The notes under the pieces are model-generated. The model did no database searches. It saw only the letters and a list, made by a program, of their open reading frames with translations, and had not been told where the DNA came from. Below, piece after piece: positions 25,097-37,072 of a stretch of 64,000 bases of DNA. The DNA is from Trichoplusia ni. Its lineage: Eukaryota > Arthropoda > Insecta > Lepidoptera > Noctuidae. Numbering within the stretch: the stretch's first letter is position 1; every line of letters starts with the position of its first letter. The stretch lies in assembly GCF_003590095.1 (NCBI RefSeq), contig NC_039493.1:6572001-6636000 (forward strand), written 5' to 3'. The position numbers and the translations under genes are program-made.

Positions 25097-25773
25097 TAAT
25101 TATAAAGCGAAGGGCCAATCAACCTGTTTTTAAATAAATAATTATGATTCTGTCTTAAGAGAGGTATAATATTAGTGTTTATATCAAAGTATATTTGAAT
25201 TCGATAGCCTAATCATGGACGAAGCGATAAAATGAAAATTACAAAAAAGTAGGAAAATTGTTAAATTTCGATTGACATTAGGTCCCTTAAGTGAAACGGT
25301 GGAAAATGGAAATTAAATTTTCCCTAAGAATTATTTAAGGAAATTGCAGGAAACTGGCTTATTTGTAATTATTTGTTTAAATAATCATGCTTTTTCAGCA
25401 CCAATATACAGTAATAATCGTAACCATACTAAAAAAAATATACCGTTGTAAGTAAATGGTTTTCTTTTACTTTGACTGACAGAATGTCGCATCACGCTCG
25501 TACAAATCAGTTTCTTTTTCCTGTTTATGAGTTTTTGATTGATGGCCTATTTGTAAAGAATATTAGGGAATACCGCAAACCTGTACCCTGTTATCCTTTC
25601 ATGGAATTTTTAATCAAATGTGCCCGACATGCCTCGCTGGTCGCTTTAGGGAAGGAAATATTTTGTTTATTTTTGTTTCTAATAAAAATATGACATATAT
25701 TTCCGATAAATATGACGGTTATTATAAGCTACCATGTACATTTTCAAGTCACTTGATCAAACAGTTTTTTTAT

Positions 25774-25858
25774 AACGACTCCCGCACTCAGGAATTTAAT
25801 CCTTTTGCCGCGAAGGTTTCACAAACATACAATCAACTAGCACTGAAGACACACAGTT
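25774..25858 (-). mobile_element. tRNA-SINE 3' half
   Basis: AACGACTCCCGCACTCAGGA, TTGCCGCGAAGGTTTCACAA and AGACACACAG are the reversed SINE tail. The tRNA-like head is missing (5' truncation). Confidence 0.55.
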
Positions 25859-27547
25859 ATAATACAACGAATACACATAATATGTATTATTTTTACTAAC
25901 TACAATTTTATGTCAAAAGTACATACTAATAATTGCTTATCGCTCGTCAATGGCTTCTTCTCACATAATATGGAAGTATTGACCATTATTCTTGCGATCG
26001 TAATTACAATATGATTATGATAATAAATATTCTCAAACAAATCATAGTAACATTAATAATGGATTCCGTCTTATAAAACGATGTTCGCACGTGGATCCTG
26101 AATGCTCGCCTATAGTAAAAGTTTTGGTTTTACGAGTTTTTCGTAAAAGGAGCTGAATAAAAGTCCCGTTACAAATGTAAATGAAATGACATCATCATGT
26201 CTGAGCATACAATGCTAGTAGCAAGAATAAGCATCATTCTAACTCAGACCCAAAACAATTTTAAATCGCCATAAAATTTTGATATTGTTCTGTCATTTTA
26301 AAGGTGTAGAGTAGATGTCGATAGACTTGCATGGATAGAGAGAATCATTGATGCCACCCCTTATTGGAACCTTCCACAAAAGTCCTTTTTTTCTTGTATT
26401 AGAAAGTCGGGGATAGATTTTTATCCAATAATATTTTTATCGTATAACACTTTAGTAAGTCCAAGTAGTACGTATTGTATTTTTATTTTATTTGTCCATT
26501 ACAATTCAGCCAACAGGAAATCCATTAGTATTCCTCACCTTCCTGTGGAGATAAAAAATAAAACAAGTTTAGAAAAGCCTTGGAAGAGTTTCCGAAGCAA
26601 TGGCGCTAACAAAGCTGAACCGAAACATTGACAAATACGGCACAAAAATAACAATGTAGGGAAAAGGGACAACATTTATTATTATTTTTAATGAACGGGA
26701 AAATGCTTAATTGGAACTTTATATTTTAGTCATCACCGTGGTTTTACCCGTATTAATATTTTAGCTATAATTAGTCCCACTAGAGGAATTGTTTAACCTA
26801 TTAAAATATATTCTACAATTCAAATAAGTAGGTACTTGCCTAGGGTTAAAGCATAACTAACGTCCAGTAAGACTGAAAATACAGGGTTCACAATAACTTG
26901 GGAAATGGAAAGGCAAAGAGTACTTTATCATCTCTGTTGATTTGTTCGATTGAGATTGCAAAAAACAATCTTTGTATTGACTAAAGATTGACAGTTCTTA
27001 GAATGACACATTCAAGCCACCATCTTGTTATTTTACTTCAATCTATCTAATGCTCTTCATTCCTTCTTCCGTCATACTGTGTGGTAGGATCCAGTTGTAT
27101 TACTTCCAAGTTTTTTTAAAAAAGGGCAATATAAAATTATTGTACAAGTGACTGAGTCTTTTTATTATCAGCCCCTACCTAAATCTCAATAATCTCCTTT
27201 ACTACTAAAAGTAGACACTAAATAATTTATAATTATTTAAACAGCTTTTTTCCTGTGTCTTAATAAATATAGGTTCTGGAAGTAATTAATGAATTTCACA
27301 ATTTCAAAAATATATCGTGAGTACAATACTAGAAACAGTTTGTCTACTATAATTAATTGTGTTAAAGTAATTATTAAACACGTTTTCTGAATACTAAGGA
27401 GGTTTAACGATGTCTGCTTGATAAATACTACTTCATTTTGTTTCGAGGTGTTGACTTGTTATGAATATATTACTTTATTAATAGAACACACACGAGTCTG
27501 ACCGAATTTATAATTCAGTTTTATACTGTAGAGTAAGATACTGTTAT

Positions 27548-27745
27548 TTTATAGTTCGTTAGTTCAAGATCCATGTTCACACCTCCGTACTTTGGAAGAC
27601 CCAGAAGCACGTGAAGCTGATTGTCCCGATGACCTCAGTAGCGAACTCATTCCAATTCAAACAAACGCATATTCCAATTGGATATAGTGTGAGCCGTTTA
27701 TCCAGAGAGAGGTTGGAAGTCAGGTAGTCGCTTCATGTATAACGG
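27548..27745 (+). mobile_element. Degenerate SINE-like repeat
   Basis: A B-box-like TTAGTTCAAGATCCATG is followed by CACCTCCGTACTTTGGAAGA, GCACGTGAAGCTGATTGTCC and GAGAGAGGTTGGAAGTCAGG, TAGTCGCTTCATG. The CCTCCGTNNTTNGGAAG block is also present in the 5S-SINE body at 6.3 kb. Confidence 0.35.
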
Positions 27746-28630
27746 TCTAGCATACCACAAGTATCCCTTTTTTACCCCTCAACTCATAAATCAATCCAAG
27801 TAGGTTACATAAGACATACGTTATACAAGGTTTATTAACAACTTCTTAGCATTCCCAACTTAATCTGCTTTCCAGAATAGATTCTGACCTAAGGTTTGTA
27901 ATCCCTATATTTCCCAACGGGTTCGTATAAGTCTAGAAGGTGTTCTAATACGGGAATTGTTACACCTTTCCTAGAGAGACTAAGGACATTCGTGCTTCCA
28001 TCTGCCACCAGATTGTATATCACATGTACCGTTTTAGGTCACTATATGTTGACACCAACAAACATATTATTATTAAAGTTAAACAATAGCTGGTATGGTT
28101 ATAAAAGTGACGGATGACAAATTATTTTTCGTTTACTTCAGCTTATTTGTACGGAACTTTCAGTACCCCCAGTCTGACTCACACTTACCGGTTTCTTGAA
28201 GGAATCTATATAAACAGTTGAAGAGATTAAATCTAATGGCCGACAGACAGCAACGCCACAACAACAATAATTCAAAGACATAAAATCTTAAGCTCAAAGC
28301 TTGTAAAATTACTAAAGAATTTCTTTATCTTCGAACCAGGAATGCCTTGTATTCCCGTGGGACTGTAAATAATTAAGTTTGTGGGCAGCCAAGCGGCGGG
28401 TATTAGGTAGGTACATCAAATGTACACAGACGTACAGACGCGTGGACGGTGAAGCTACCGTTAATACACGTCGCGCTTGTTAAGGCGGTGTCTAGAGAAT
28501 ATGATCCTTCGCTTAATTACTGCCACGTTAATGACCTTTCGCATAGGTGTTACGTCCGTAACTAATCGCTTTGTTTGATGAGAACTATGATGACAGGATT
28601 ATGTCTGACATGGTAGTTTTTTTAAAATTT

Positions 28631-28759
28631 GCATGGATAGCCGAGTGGTTGAAGTCGCCACGCCAAAATGTACTGAGCGCGACGTTTTTCCGAGTCTGGG
28701 CGTGTGAAACCCCCACGACACAAGGTTTAATTTCCTTAATGCGGGAGTCGTTAAAAAAA
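28631..28759 (+). mobile_element. tRNA-derived SINE with internal deletion
   Basis: The head GCATGGATAGCCGAGTGGTT, GAAGTCGCCACGCC is well preserved. The B-box region and the middle are deleted, joining GAGCGCGACGTTTTTCC directly to GAGTCTGGGCGTGTGAAAC. The tail ACGACACAAGG...TGCGGGAGTCGTT ends in A7. Overlapping frames on both strands (28571-28855 and 28585-28794) are not genes. Confidence 0.7.
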
Positions 28760-29690
28760 CTGTTTTCTGATTTAATGAGTGATCTCAAAACCATTTGTAT
28801 TTCAGTTTGTGGCGTAAATGAACTCTTTTATTCCCTTATACAATGGATTCGTTAAATCAACAAAGCTGCGAATATAACCTTTTTACATGGAAAAAAACTA
28901 GTCTAGACAGGATTACTACGACAAAGCGTTAGCCAATCAGAGCAGGCTTCTCGATAATCTTTTAATTGAATCCAGCCTCCATTTTAAAATAGTCCGTTGA
29001 ATTTCTATTGTTTTGGAATAGCATTGTTTTATTTTATTTTGGAACTGAACGTTGAACTCATCTTTGCTCGAGGCGCTATGTGTGCGTGCGATTGACAGCG
29101 ATTGTTCATTATTGAATCTTTTTATTTGTGTGACGCTGACACACGTATGCCGACGATATTTACAAGGGTGACGCATACATGGTGTCACACGCTAAATTGC
29201 TAACAGATCAGTATAAGTTTTATACAGCCTTTACTGGTTATGGTTGGAACAATTCAATTTTGCATCAGCTGTGGAAATCTCGTTTCTCTCTCTCTAATCT
29301 CTTTTGATATCTCGTCTGAATGCAGTTTGTGCTAAGTTTGAAAGTTCCTGTCCAACATTACAAATTGCTTAAGAATCTCGAAAAGGAATAGTTTCTTACA
29401 TTTACAGGTAAATTAAATTTTCAAGAACAACAGTAAATCTTTAATCTCGTCGAAGATTTCGACCCGCTAATATTGGGCGATCAAGCAAGTTAATTTAAGG
29501 TATTTTTCATGTGTTGTGAATAACATATTACAATTGTATTTTCAGTGAGTGATTCAGAGTTGAGTCTGATTACTTTTACAACGTAATGATCTAAATGGAT
29601 GTTCCATCCACAGCGTCATTTGTTTTAATGTTTATAACAAATAGATGACAAATAAATAATATACTATTCAATGCTCAACCCTTCACAATG

Positions 29691-29740
29691 TACGGGAAGA
29701 AGCCTATGCCCAGCCGTGGGACTTTATAAAATAATAACGA
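29691..29740 (+). mobile_element. LINE 3' tail fragment
   Basis: GTACGGGAAGAAGCCTATGC, CCAGCCGTGGGAC followed by an A/T-rich tail; related to the fragment at 16.2 kb. Confidence 0.5.
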
Positions 29741-30825
29741 ATCGATAAAGTTGAGAGCCTAGTTATAATTATGTAGATTTTCATGACTTATAGCTTATTA
29801 TATGTTATAGTTATGTAAATCATACTGTAAATTATACTCGGTGTAATTTGAATAAGCCATTGCTTCATCAATCCTTTAAAAATAACTTATTACTTTAATA
29901 TGTACTCGTTCTTAGTCATCATACTTGTAATGAAATTAAATATTATAAAACAAGTGTATTTTAAAGGTAACATAAATATTATCTTCATTTATTGTGATTT
30001 TGGACACATGTCGAAATAAATCATTAAAATTAATTATTAAAGTTCCACTGTTTATTGTTTGATTAAATTATTCCTCGCAACACCAAAATTAACCTTTTCG
30101 TTTAATGAAACTAATCTCTAACTAAAATGACCTTCACCCAATATCCACATAGCTATTTAAATAGAACATATACTGGACACCCTGTATAGTGTAGGCTGGC
30201 CTAACCTCAAATATTTGTTGAGAGTACACTCGGACCCAGCGCGGCGGAACACGAACGGTAAATATCACTCTTTTGTTTTGTTAAATGAGCACAATTTCAA
30301 TGTTGAAAGGTTCTTTTAAATAGGATGTCTTTATGGTTGATTGCGTCACGACGTTTTTGAGTCAATGTATATTGCCTATTTGGAGATTAACTTAAACCCT
30401 AAATACATTATTGCTCTATCGATTTTTTCAGAAAGCTCTGAGATTTCAAATTCCTTAGAAATTATCCTCTATAGTCCATTTTGACGCTGATCTGTTGCTA
30501 AAACAAATTAAATTTATTTCCAAAAAACTGAGAAATTAACCATTAAGTGTCATTTATCCAAAAAATATTCTTACAGCATCTTACAAAAGTTTGATTGAAC
30601 TTTAACTGGAATTAATTGATAAAATTCTACAGGACCATAACAGCTGTAATCTATCGGGGAATCAGTTTTATCGATTAGCGAATCGATAAAATGATAACAC
30701 GCTGTTGCAAGTAGACATGTTACATATTATCAACTAACGAAAGCTGGCATTGAACTTATTCGTTTCGTCCTTTGATCAAGTCTCGTGACCAATAATATAA
30801 TTTCATCCCATCAATTATTATTATA

Positions 30826-31093
30826 TCTATACTTCTATATTACTAATATATAAAGCTGAACAGTTTGTTTGTTTGTTTGTTTGAACGCGCTAATCTCAGG
30901 AACTACTGGTCGAAATCGAAAAATTCTTTTTGTGTTGAATAGACTATTCATCGAGGAAGGTTATAGGCTATATATCATCACACTGCGACTAATAGGAGCG
31001 AAGATACAATGGAAAATGTCAAAATAACAGGGCAGGTATAAATCATAACTTATATCTTCTACCCACGGGGACGAAGTCGCGGGCAACAGCTAG
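30826..31093 (+). mobile_element. Lep1-type Helitron-like element, full-length copy
   Basis: The structure is A|TCTATACTTC...TATATAAAGCTGAACAG, then a (GTTT)5 run at 30863-30882, GAACGCGCTAATCTCAGGAA, a central part, and the tail GACGAAGTCGCGGGCAACAG plus CTAG|T at 31090-31093. The terminal hairpin-forming GC-rich motif and the A/T insertion site are Helitron features. It is 268 bp long and non-coding. Confidence 0.75.
30863..30882 (+). repeat. (GTTT)5 microsatellite inside a Helitron-like element
   Basis: Five GTTT units replace the two present in the sister copy at 59.6 kb, i.e. slippage within the element after or during its spread. Confidence 0.9.
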
Positions 31094-34007
31094 TCTGAAA
31101 TAAATTACATCTGTATGAGACTGTCAATAAGCATAATCGCTTCGAGTGCGGATCCAAACTCTTACAATACATTGAAGTAAACGTCACTTGTCTAAAAGCT
31201 GTCCATATATTGAAAGAGCAGAATATTATGGTTAAACAATATTCTGATTCTGTTTGATTGTTATGCAATTTCTTTAAACAATTCTATTTTTCTGTGATTT
31301 AATATTAAAATGAATAAATTCACGTTTCAACCGCGAAATAACTTCGATAGTTTACGTAATATAATTTTTCACATTAGAATCGATTTGCAATTTCAATATC
31401 GATTCGATTTAAATGAACAACAATGAATTCTACTGTACTAGTATACACTTATCGTATTCTATTGACTATTCCACAATTCATTTCATTTCAATACATTTCT
31501 TTTATTCATACTTTTAAATGTAATATTTTGCTTTGTTTATGATTCACAAAATGATGAAAGAAGGATGAGATGAATTAAAAAAACGGTCAAGTACGAACCG
31601 GTTTTGAAATACTGAGTTTTAAGGTTTTACACAAATAGGATAAAAGAAAACAAATTTCCAAAAAATATCATTTTAATAACCGGACTAATCTTTGCGTAAC
31701 CACGCAAAAAATAATCTGTCAAAATCAACTGCCAAACTGTTTCAATTCATATCATCCATAAAAGCCTTGCAACAGACAGACGGACAACAGAGCCATAGTT
31801 TCAGGTTTCCGTTAACCCTAAAAAGTCTTATTATTATAAAGAACCATTACTCAAAGTCTTTAATACTAAATACTCCTTTGTTACTTTAAAGTACTGAGTG
31901 ATCTATTAGCGATACAATAAGCTAACGTCACCGCAACAAATTACATAAATGTCAACGTTTTGTTTGTATTTGAGATATTATCTCTTTTGTACTGGCGAAA
32001 GATAAAAGGAACCATCTCTTGCTAATTGTTTGCAATTTGTTTTTATGCAATGAGAACCTCGTTAAGGAAATATTTCCTGGTAAATTGGTTTTCTTACTAT
32101 ATTGTTTGGATTTTGATTTGTTTTAGGTTATGGTCTAAGATTTTAAGATACTATACTTTTACATGGAATAAGTTTAGTATGAAACCGATCTAGGTTTTAT
32201 TTTATAGAATTAGACACTTGCGCAGATTAAGCAGCGTAGTACTTTTTTAATAAAACATCAAGGAGTCAACATTAGCTAGGGTTATTTGAGACCACGATAG
32301 TGCGATGTAACTTTGCCCCCTGTATTGTCCGAGCCCTAAACCAAGGCCCCCACAATAAGCTTTAGTCCGTACTTTTAAACTAAATAACAAATTGAACAAG
32401 TATTCAATTTGTAATACAAACGCCGATTCAATTTCGACTCAACTTCGAAACATTTTCAAAACTCTAACTAATTGAATTGAGTATTGCCACATAAGCCTGA
32501 GGCTGTCTTTCATCAGTGTTGTCGCGTAATTAAATCTAGAGAGATGACTGATCAAGGCCGTCTCCGATAGCCAATCAGCTGTGAAGCGATACCGAGATTA
32601 GGTGCATGGAAATCGTCGTAAAAACGATTTAGAAATTTTAATTTGTCACAATTAGTACATTGTTTTAGCTCCACAGCGTTATTTGGCGAACTTTGTTCTG
32701 CTATCCCGATTTGTTAAACTAAACCATCCAGGGTGCCACGCAAACGTTATAGAAAACGAAACGAAATCAATCAACTCATACATCACTTTTAGCCGACTGC
32801 TTTAAAGGAGAGTAATGTTTTTGCAGCTGTAACCGACGACAACGAGACAAACCGCAAGAAACAACTAGTATAAATATAACAATATTTATATCTAGATTTT
32901 ACAGCAGTTAAATATATCTACAAAAACGGATTGTTGTGTAAAGCTTAAATAATTTATTTGGTAAACTTTAGGGTGACGTTTAATTATACCCTAGTAGGAG
33001 TGTTTGTAATGATTTGGCGCCCACAACACCGATTATGGTCACGAACACACTTCATTATTAAATATTATGCTATTCATAAATTAAGGTAGTTTCTGAAACT
33101 ATAAATATACATAAAGTACACAGATATGTATAATACCTAATGCTTGTAAACAAAGCCTTTGTTTCTTCGAAAACTTTCATGCAACTGCACATTTTTTGTT
33201 AGATATGGTAGTAGGTAAAAAGATTCACCAAATCGCGTTAAAAGATGAATGTTATGAAGACAGAAGACAGAAGAAGTTTGTACGTATGTAAAAAAATCTT
33301 AATAAACGAGTGTGTAAAAATGAGCTTTTGTGTAAAAATGTATGTGTGAACTGTTCGTCTATTGTTTTTAAGAATACTACTAAAACCCTGAGATAAAACA
33401 TAGGCTTTAATATTGCGAGGTATAAGCGACATCCAGGCAGATGAATAAAAAGTTCCATTTAGTAAAATTCCTTATTCTTGTGATGAATGAAAGCTCGCTA
33501 AACAATATTAATTTTCTAAATGCTTCGTTTGGTTGGTAATCAAATACGCAATTAAGGTATCAAGGCGTTGCCCTTAAAGTTGTTATTAACTTAAACCAAC
33601 AATTTACAATACTAGACATAGTTGTTTGTTATTAATTTAGTTTTCAACAAAGGTAGGGCTAATTAAAGTTTCTCGAGGTGTTAATAAAAAAAGAAGGAAT
33701 TTTATTTAAAAAATTGGTCAAGCCTGAGTCACACAGACTAATTATGTTTTTCAATTATGAGTGTCATTCGTGCCTTTCAATCTGCAACTAAGATACAGAC
33801 ATATATACAAAACTATTACAACGAAACGAACACAAAACATCTATTAGATCTATTACTGAACAAATTAGATACTGCAAACTGCAATTACCTTAAAAAAACA
33901 TACTTATATATCGCGTGCAAACGCACACTTATTAAACAATCACGCTAAGCAGATCGAACAGAGAATATGTACCATTTTACATACTAATGAGTGTTTCTTT
34001 GTTCTAG
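31094..34007. other. AT-rich DNA upstream of the 5'UTR exon candidate
   Basis: I see no repeat of a recognised family and no second exon here. If the exon at 34008 is internal, this is the end of its upstream intron; its last 30 bases carry the TACTAAT branch point and the pyrimidine tract. Confidence 0.45.
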
Positions 34008-34072
34008 GTTTTGTTCGGCGTGTCCGGTGCGCGTATGATCGCGAGCTGAGGGATCTCGGCCGAGCGTAGTCG
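34008..34072 (+). other. Candidate non-coding (5'UTR) internal exon
   Basis: A 65-bp GC-rich block lies inside AT-rich DNA. Upstream it has a textbook branch point TACTAAT at 33982-33988 and a TTTCTTTGTTCTAG acceptor ending at 34007. Downstream it has a strong donor, TCG|GTAAGTGA, at 34073. All three forward frames contain a stop inside the block, so it cannot be an internal coding exon; a 5'UTR exon is the natural reading. It contains one four-codon upstream ORF (ATG ATC GCG AGC then TGA). It lies about 10 kb upstream of the start-codon exon at 44088 and in the same orientation, so both may belong to one transcript. A LINE-like fragment begins about 50 bp downstream, so the block could instead be old transposon sequence with fortuitous splice signals. 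Confidence 0.5.
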
Positions 34073-34124
34073 GTAAGTGATCTTCAGCTGTTATTATCAA
34101 CTTCGATTATTTGACACAATGTGA

Positions 34125-34262
34125 AGTGAGTGGGTGATCCTTCGGCCTCTTCAGGCCGATGACTGGCGAGAACTGGCCAAAGGTCGGGTAAAGAGGCCTT
34201 CTCTGGTATCACAGGCCAAGACACATTTTGGGTCGCTAAGCCAACGCGCGGAAAGAAAGTGA
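34125..34262 (+). pseudogene. LINE-like reading-frame relic
   Basis: This forward frame is open for 45 codons and contains DDWRELAKGR and AKTHFGSLSQRA before a TGA at 34260. The pattern (WR-x-LA-x-xR then a basic stretch) resembles the C-terminal end of ORF2 proteins in non-LTR retrotransposons, but the match is from memory. A 96-codon - strand frame over the same DNA is a shadow. It begins about 50 bp after the donor of the candidate exon at 34008. Confidence 0.35.
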
Positions 34263-35205
34263 ATGTATAGTGGTTCCTGTTAGCGTTATTAGAGGTGAAC
34301 ATTGTGTTGACACTTGATATACATGGACAATGGAGGTATAGTGGTGGACTTAATACGAATTCACTACCAGTCAATCAAAGGGTGATACAGAGATCATAAG
34401 ACGGGTGCATAATATAAAAAGAGTTAAATAACATAAATAACCCGGAGATAGATGCGAATTATACATAATACGAATAGAAATACATACTGTAATTATACTG
34501 CGTGTCTAAAATGATCTTCTTAAAGGACAAATCAAGATTATTGATTACTGAAAATGAGACTGAAAACAGAACCCTTTCCGTTAACGACGCTGGTATATAC
34601 TGTGTGATCTCGCTTCTTCATTGGCAAAATTCCTTCTTCAAGGTTTGTTTTAAAACGCTGTTCTACGTACCCGCTATAAGCTCTTAAGCTGATTTTAGAA
34701 TAACGCTGATCGCAAACTGACCTAGCGCTTAGAGCCCAAATATAAAACCTCCTGTGAAGGAGTTAAGCCATACACATAGTAAAGATGTTTCAAATTCCAT
34801 GTTATAGATCATGTTATTCATGAGGCTACAAGTCACAAATAACAAGACTTTTTGTAGGAATAACATTTTTCGTCATAAACACAATCATGTGTTTATGTCA
34901 GATATGAAATATTACCTGTCAAAGATACAAAGATTGTACTAATATTAATGCATGTTTTTACGTCACAGAGTTCCGATTTCGCTTCATAAATCTTACTAGC
35001 ACAAACACCTAGACACCAGACAAATATCGTTAGGTTAGACAAATATTGCGTGGAAGCTAGACTCATGGGGCATAGCAACAGTAATGAACGGGTGGAGTTT
35101 GTACTACATTTCCATTTTCGATAGCTCTGTAAACCGGAACTGAAACTTTGTGACATCAACAAAAAATGTGGATGTAATATGTGACGTTCTCGTGTCACAA
35201 AATAT

Positions 35206-35335
35206 GAAATTAAATTCCTCCGAAACGGCTCGACCGATTCTAATGAGATTTTGTGTGCATATTGGGTAGGGATGAGAATAGGAAAATATCTACATATATT
35301 TTATAGCCCTATTTTTTTATTCCCTAGAACTGTTT
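35206..35335 (+). mobile_element. Dispersed repeat fragment ('CCTCCGAAACGGCTCGACCG')
   Basis: AATTCCTCCGAAACGGCTCG, ACCGATTCTAATGAGATTTT and GCATATTGGGTAGGGATGAG match a motif common in lepidopteran interspersed repeats; the rest is AT-rich and diverged. Confidence 0.5.
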
Positions 35336-35725
35336 TTTTCTGCAAAATTAGACGTGACTATAAGCATAATAAAATGTGGAGAACCCAAATTATTGATTTT
35401 TATGTAAACTGTAACAACTTTATAGTAGTCACTTGGTAGTACATTTTCTACATAGCTTAGTCGATCTGCATCAATGTGAAGACCCCAAGTGCCACGAAGG
35501 GACCACATTACTTGATAGATGAGGCAATGATATTGGAAGTAAAGGATTATCGATCCTTTCCTTCAATCCTGCAGCGGTTGCGTAATCCCTAAGACATTAA
35601 TGGAGTGGAGACTAAGGCTGATTTCACACCTACTCGAGAGACCCATAAATGCCGAGACACAAAAGACACACAGTATCGCCTGCAGTTATCTGAAACTATT
35701 TTTCTTTTTCTTACTTCTTATAAAA

Positions 35726-35920
35726 TCGTGCACTAAGGAATCTAATCCGTTTGTCGCATATGGTTTCACAAACATTCAATTCACATACATAAAGACACCC
35801 ACACTCAAAACAAAGTATTCGAGGATCACACAAATGGTGTTCCACACGAAGATCGAAACGTCGACACATCGCTCACAGTGGGTTTGGTGTGGTGACCCAC
35901 ACCACTCGGCTATCCAGGTA
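35726..35920 (-). mobile_element. tRNA-derived SINE, near full length, diverged
   Basis: The reverse strand has TGGATAGCCGAGTGGTGTG, an eroded B box (CGACGTTTCGATCTTCG), GTGTGATCCTCGAATAC and TGAATGTTTGTGAAACC, in the family order. A 116-codon frame at 35600-35950 crosses it and is not a gene. Confidence 0.65.
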
Positions 35921-36372
35921 GCCTACCGTGAACGGGGTCAACCCGGATAAGATCGCGTCCGGATTAATCCGCGTGGCTGTGAAACGATGTTTCAGCCGCG
36001 CACATGTGTCTCCATTCCGGGATTCCTTACGGACGGGCTGTACGGCTTTCCCGGACAACTGTGAAACCAGCCTTAACAAATCTCGTGGGTATTTTCTTTG
36101 GAAGAAAACCGTATCTATTCTTAGAACGTACTGAAAATAGTGCGTGGAATGTTCGGCTATCGGAAGCCTTGATCGTAATGAAGTGTCGGCATTTAAGTTA
36201 ATGTACTGCGATAATGTCAGATTAGAAATGCTATTAATAAATATTTATTACGTACATGTTGTGGACCTTTAAGAAAATCAGTGCTGTTTTGAGGATCTTA
36301 AGGAAAAAGTCACCGAAGGTTGTAAAATATTAAGTAAATTATATTTTTTTAAACGAATTAAGAAACTCGTGC

Positions 36373-36505
36373 ACGTGCACAAAGACACCCAGACTCAGGA
36401 CAGATAGTGTGTATCGCACAAATACTTGTCCTATACGGGGATCGAACCCGCTAAACGTTGCCCTCTGCGGGTTTTTCGTGTTGACCTCACGTGCCGTCAA
36501 TCTAT
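36373..36505 (-). mobile_element. tRNA-SINE, 5' part with intact B box
   Basis: On the - strand: a decayed head (ATTGACGGCACGTGAGGTCA), the B box GCGGGTTCGATCCCC-like sequence (GGGTTCGATCCCCGTATAGG), then CTGAGTCTGGGTGTCTTTGT. The GTGAAAC...CGGGAG tail is missing. Confidence 0.5.
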
Positions 36506-36880
36506 GAGCTGAATGAAAATATAAAGTCGTTTTTAATCTTCACCCTTACCATTATTATTGACCTGATTGGCTTATCTACCCCTAATAATACCAATGTTCA
36601 CTTAGTAATCTCCATGCAGTACCTACTTGTACTAATTAACAAACATTCCCCATTGTCTCTTACCAACTCTCAAAAGGAACAATCTCGTTGAAAGCCATCT
36701 GAATACCTGGGGCATGTACTCTGCGTCAACAAAGAACAAACACAATACTCCCGTCCCTTGTGACCATGGAATACAGGCAAGTTGTGGAAGTGCCTCTACA
36801 CTAGCCTAATACTAGCTATATCATCGCCATTTTTATTCATGTTGTCTTCTTTGTTGCCTGTCACATGAATCATAATAATA

Positions 36881-37072
36881 CCAGCCTATGTACAGCCTAC
36901 TGCTGGGTACAGGCCCCTTCCTGTATAGGGGAGGTTTGAGCATTGATCACCATGCTAGGTCACTGCGGGATGGCTATTTTGAATCCACGTTTCCTCACGA
37001 TGTTTTCCTTCACCGTTTGTCAGTCGGTGTCTTAGAACAATTTAGAAAGTAATTATACATACTTATTTGGGT
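36881..37072 (+). mobile_element. Dispersed lepidopteran repeat ('CTACTGCTGGGTACAGGCC')
   Basis: CAGCCTACTGCTGGGTACAG, GGGGAGGTTTGAGCATTGAT, CACGTTTCCTCACGATGTTT, TCCTTCACCGTTTGTCAGTC and AATTTAGAAAGTAATTATAC form the order seen in a very common lepidopteran repeat, probably a LINE-derived or SINE body. Confidence 0.65.

Larger units (their letters stand above)
13422..30825. other. Mostly unassigned AT-rich DNA with scattered repeats
   Basis: No exon candidate passes the test of acceptor, frame or UTR, and donor. GC-richer non-repeat patches lie at 13925-14070, 20695-20880 and 28385-28500; none is open in a way that suggests coding, so conserved non-coding sequence or old repeats are the alternatives. 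A TATTTAAATAG box at 30153-30163 lies about 70 bp upstream of a GC-rich patch ending in GTAAAT at 30258. Confidence 0.45.

Noticed and set aside
35600..35950. 116-codon frame (+)
   Set aside because: Most of it is an antisense tRNA-SINE copy.
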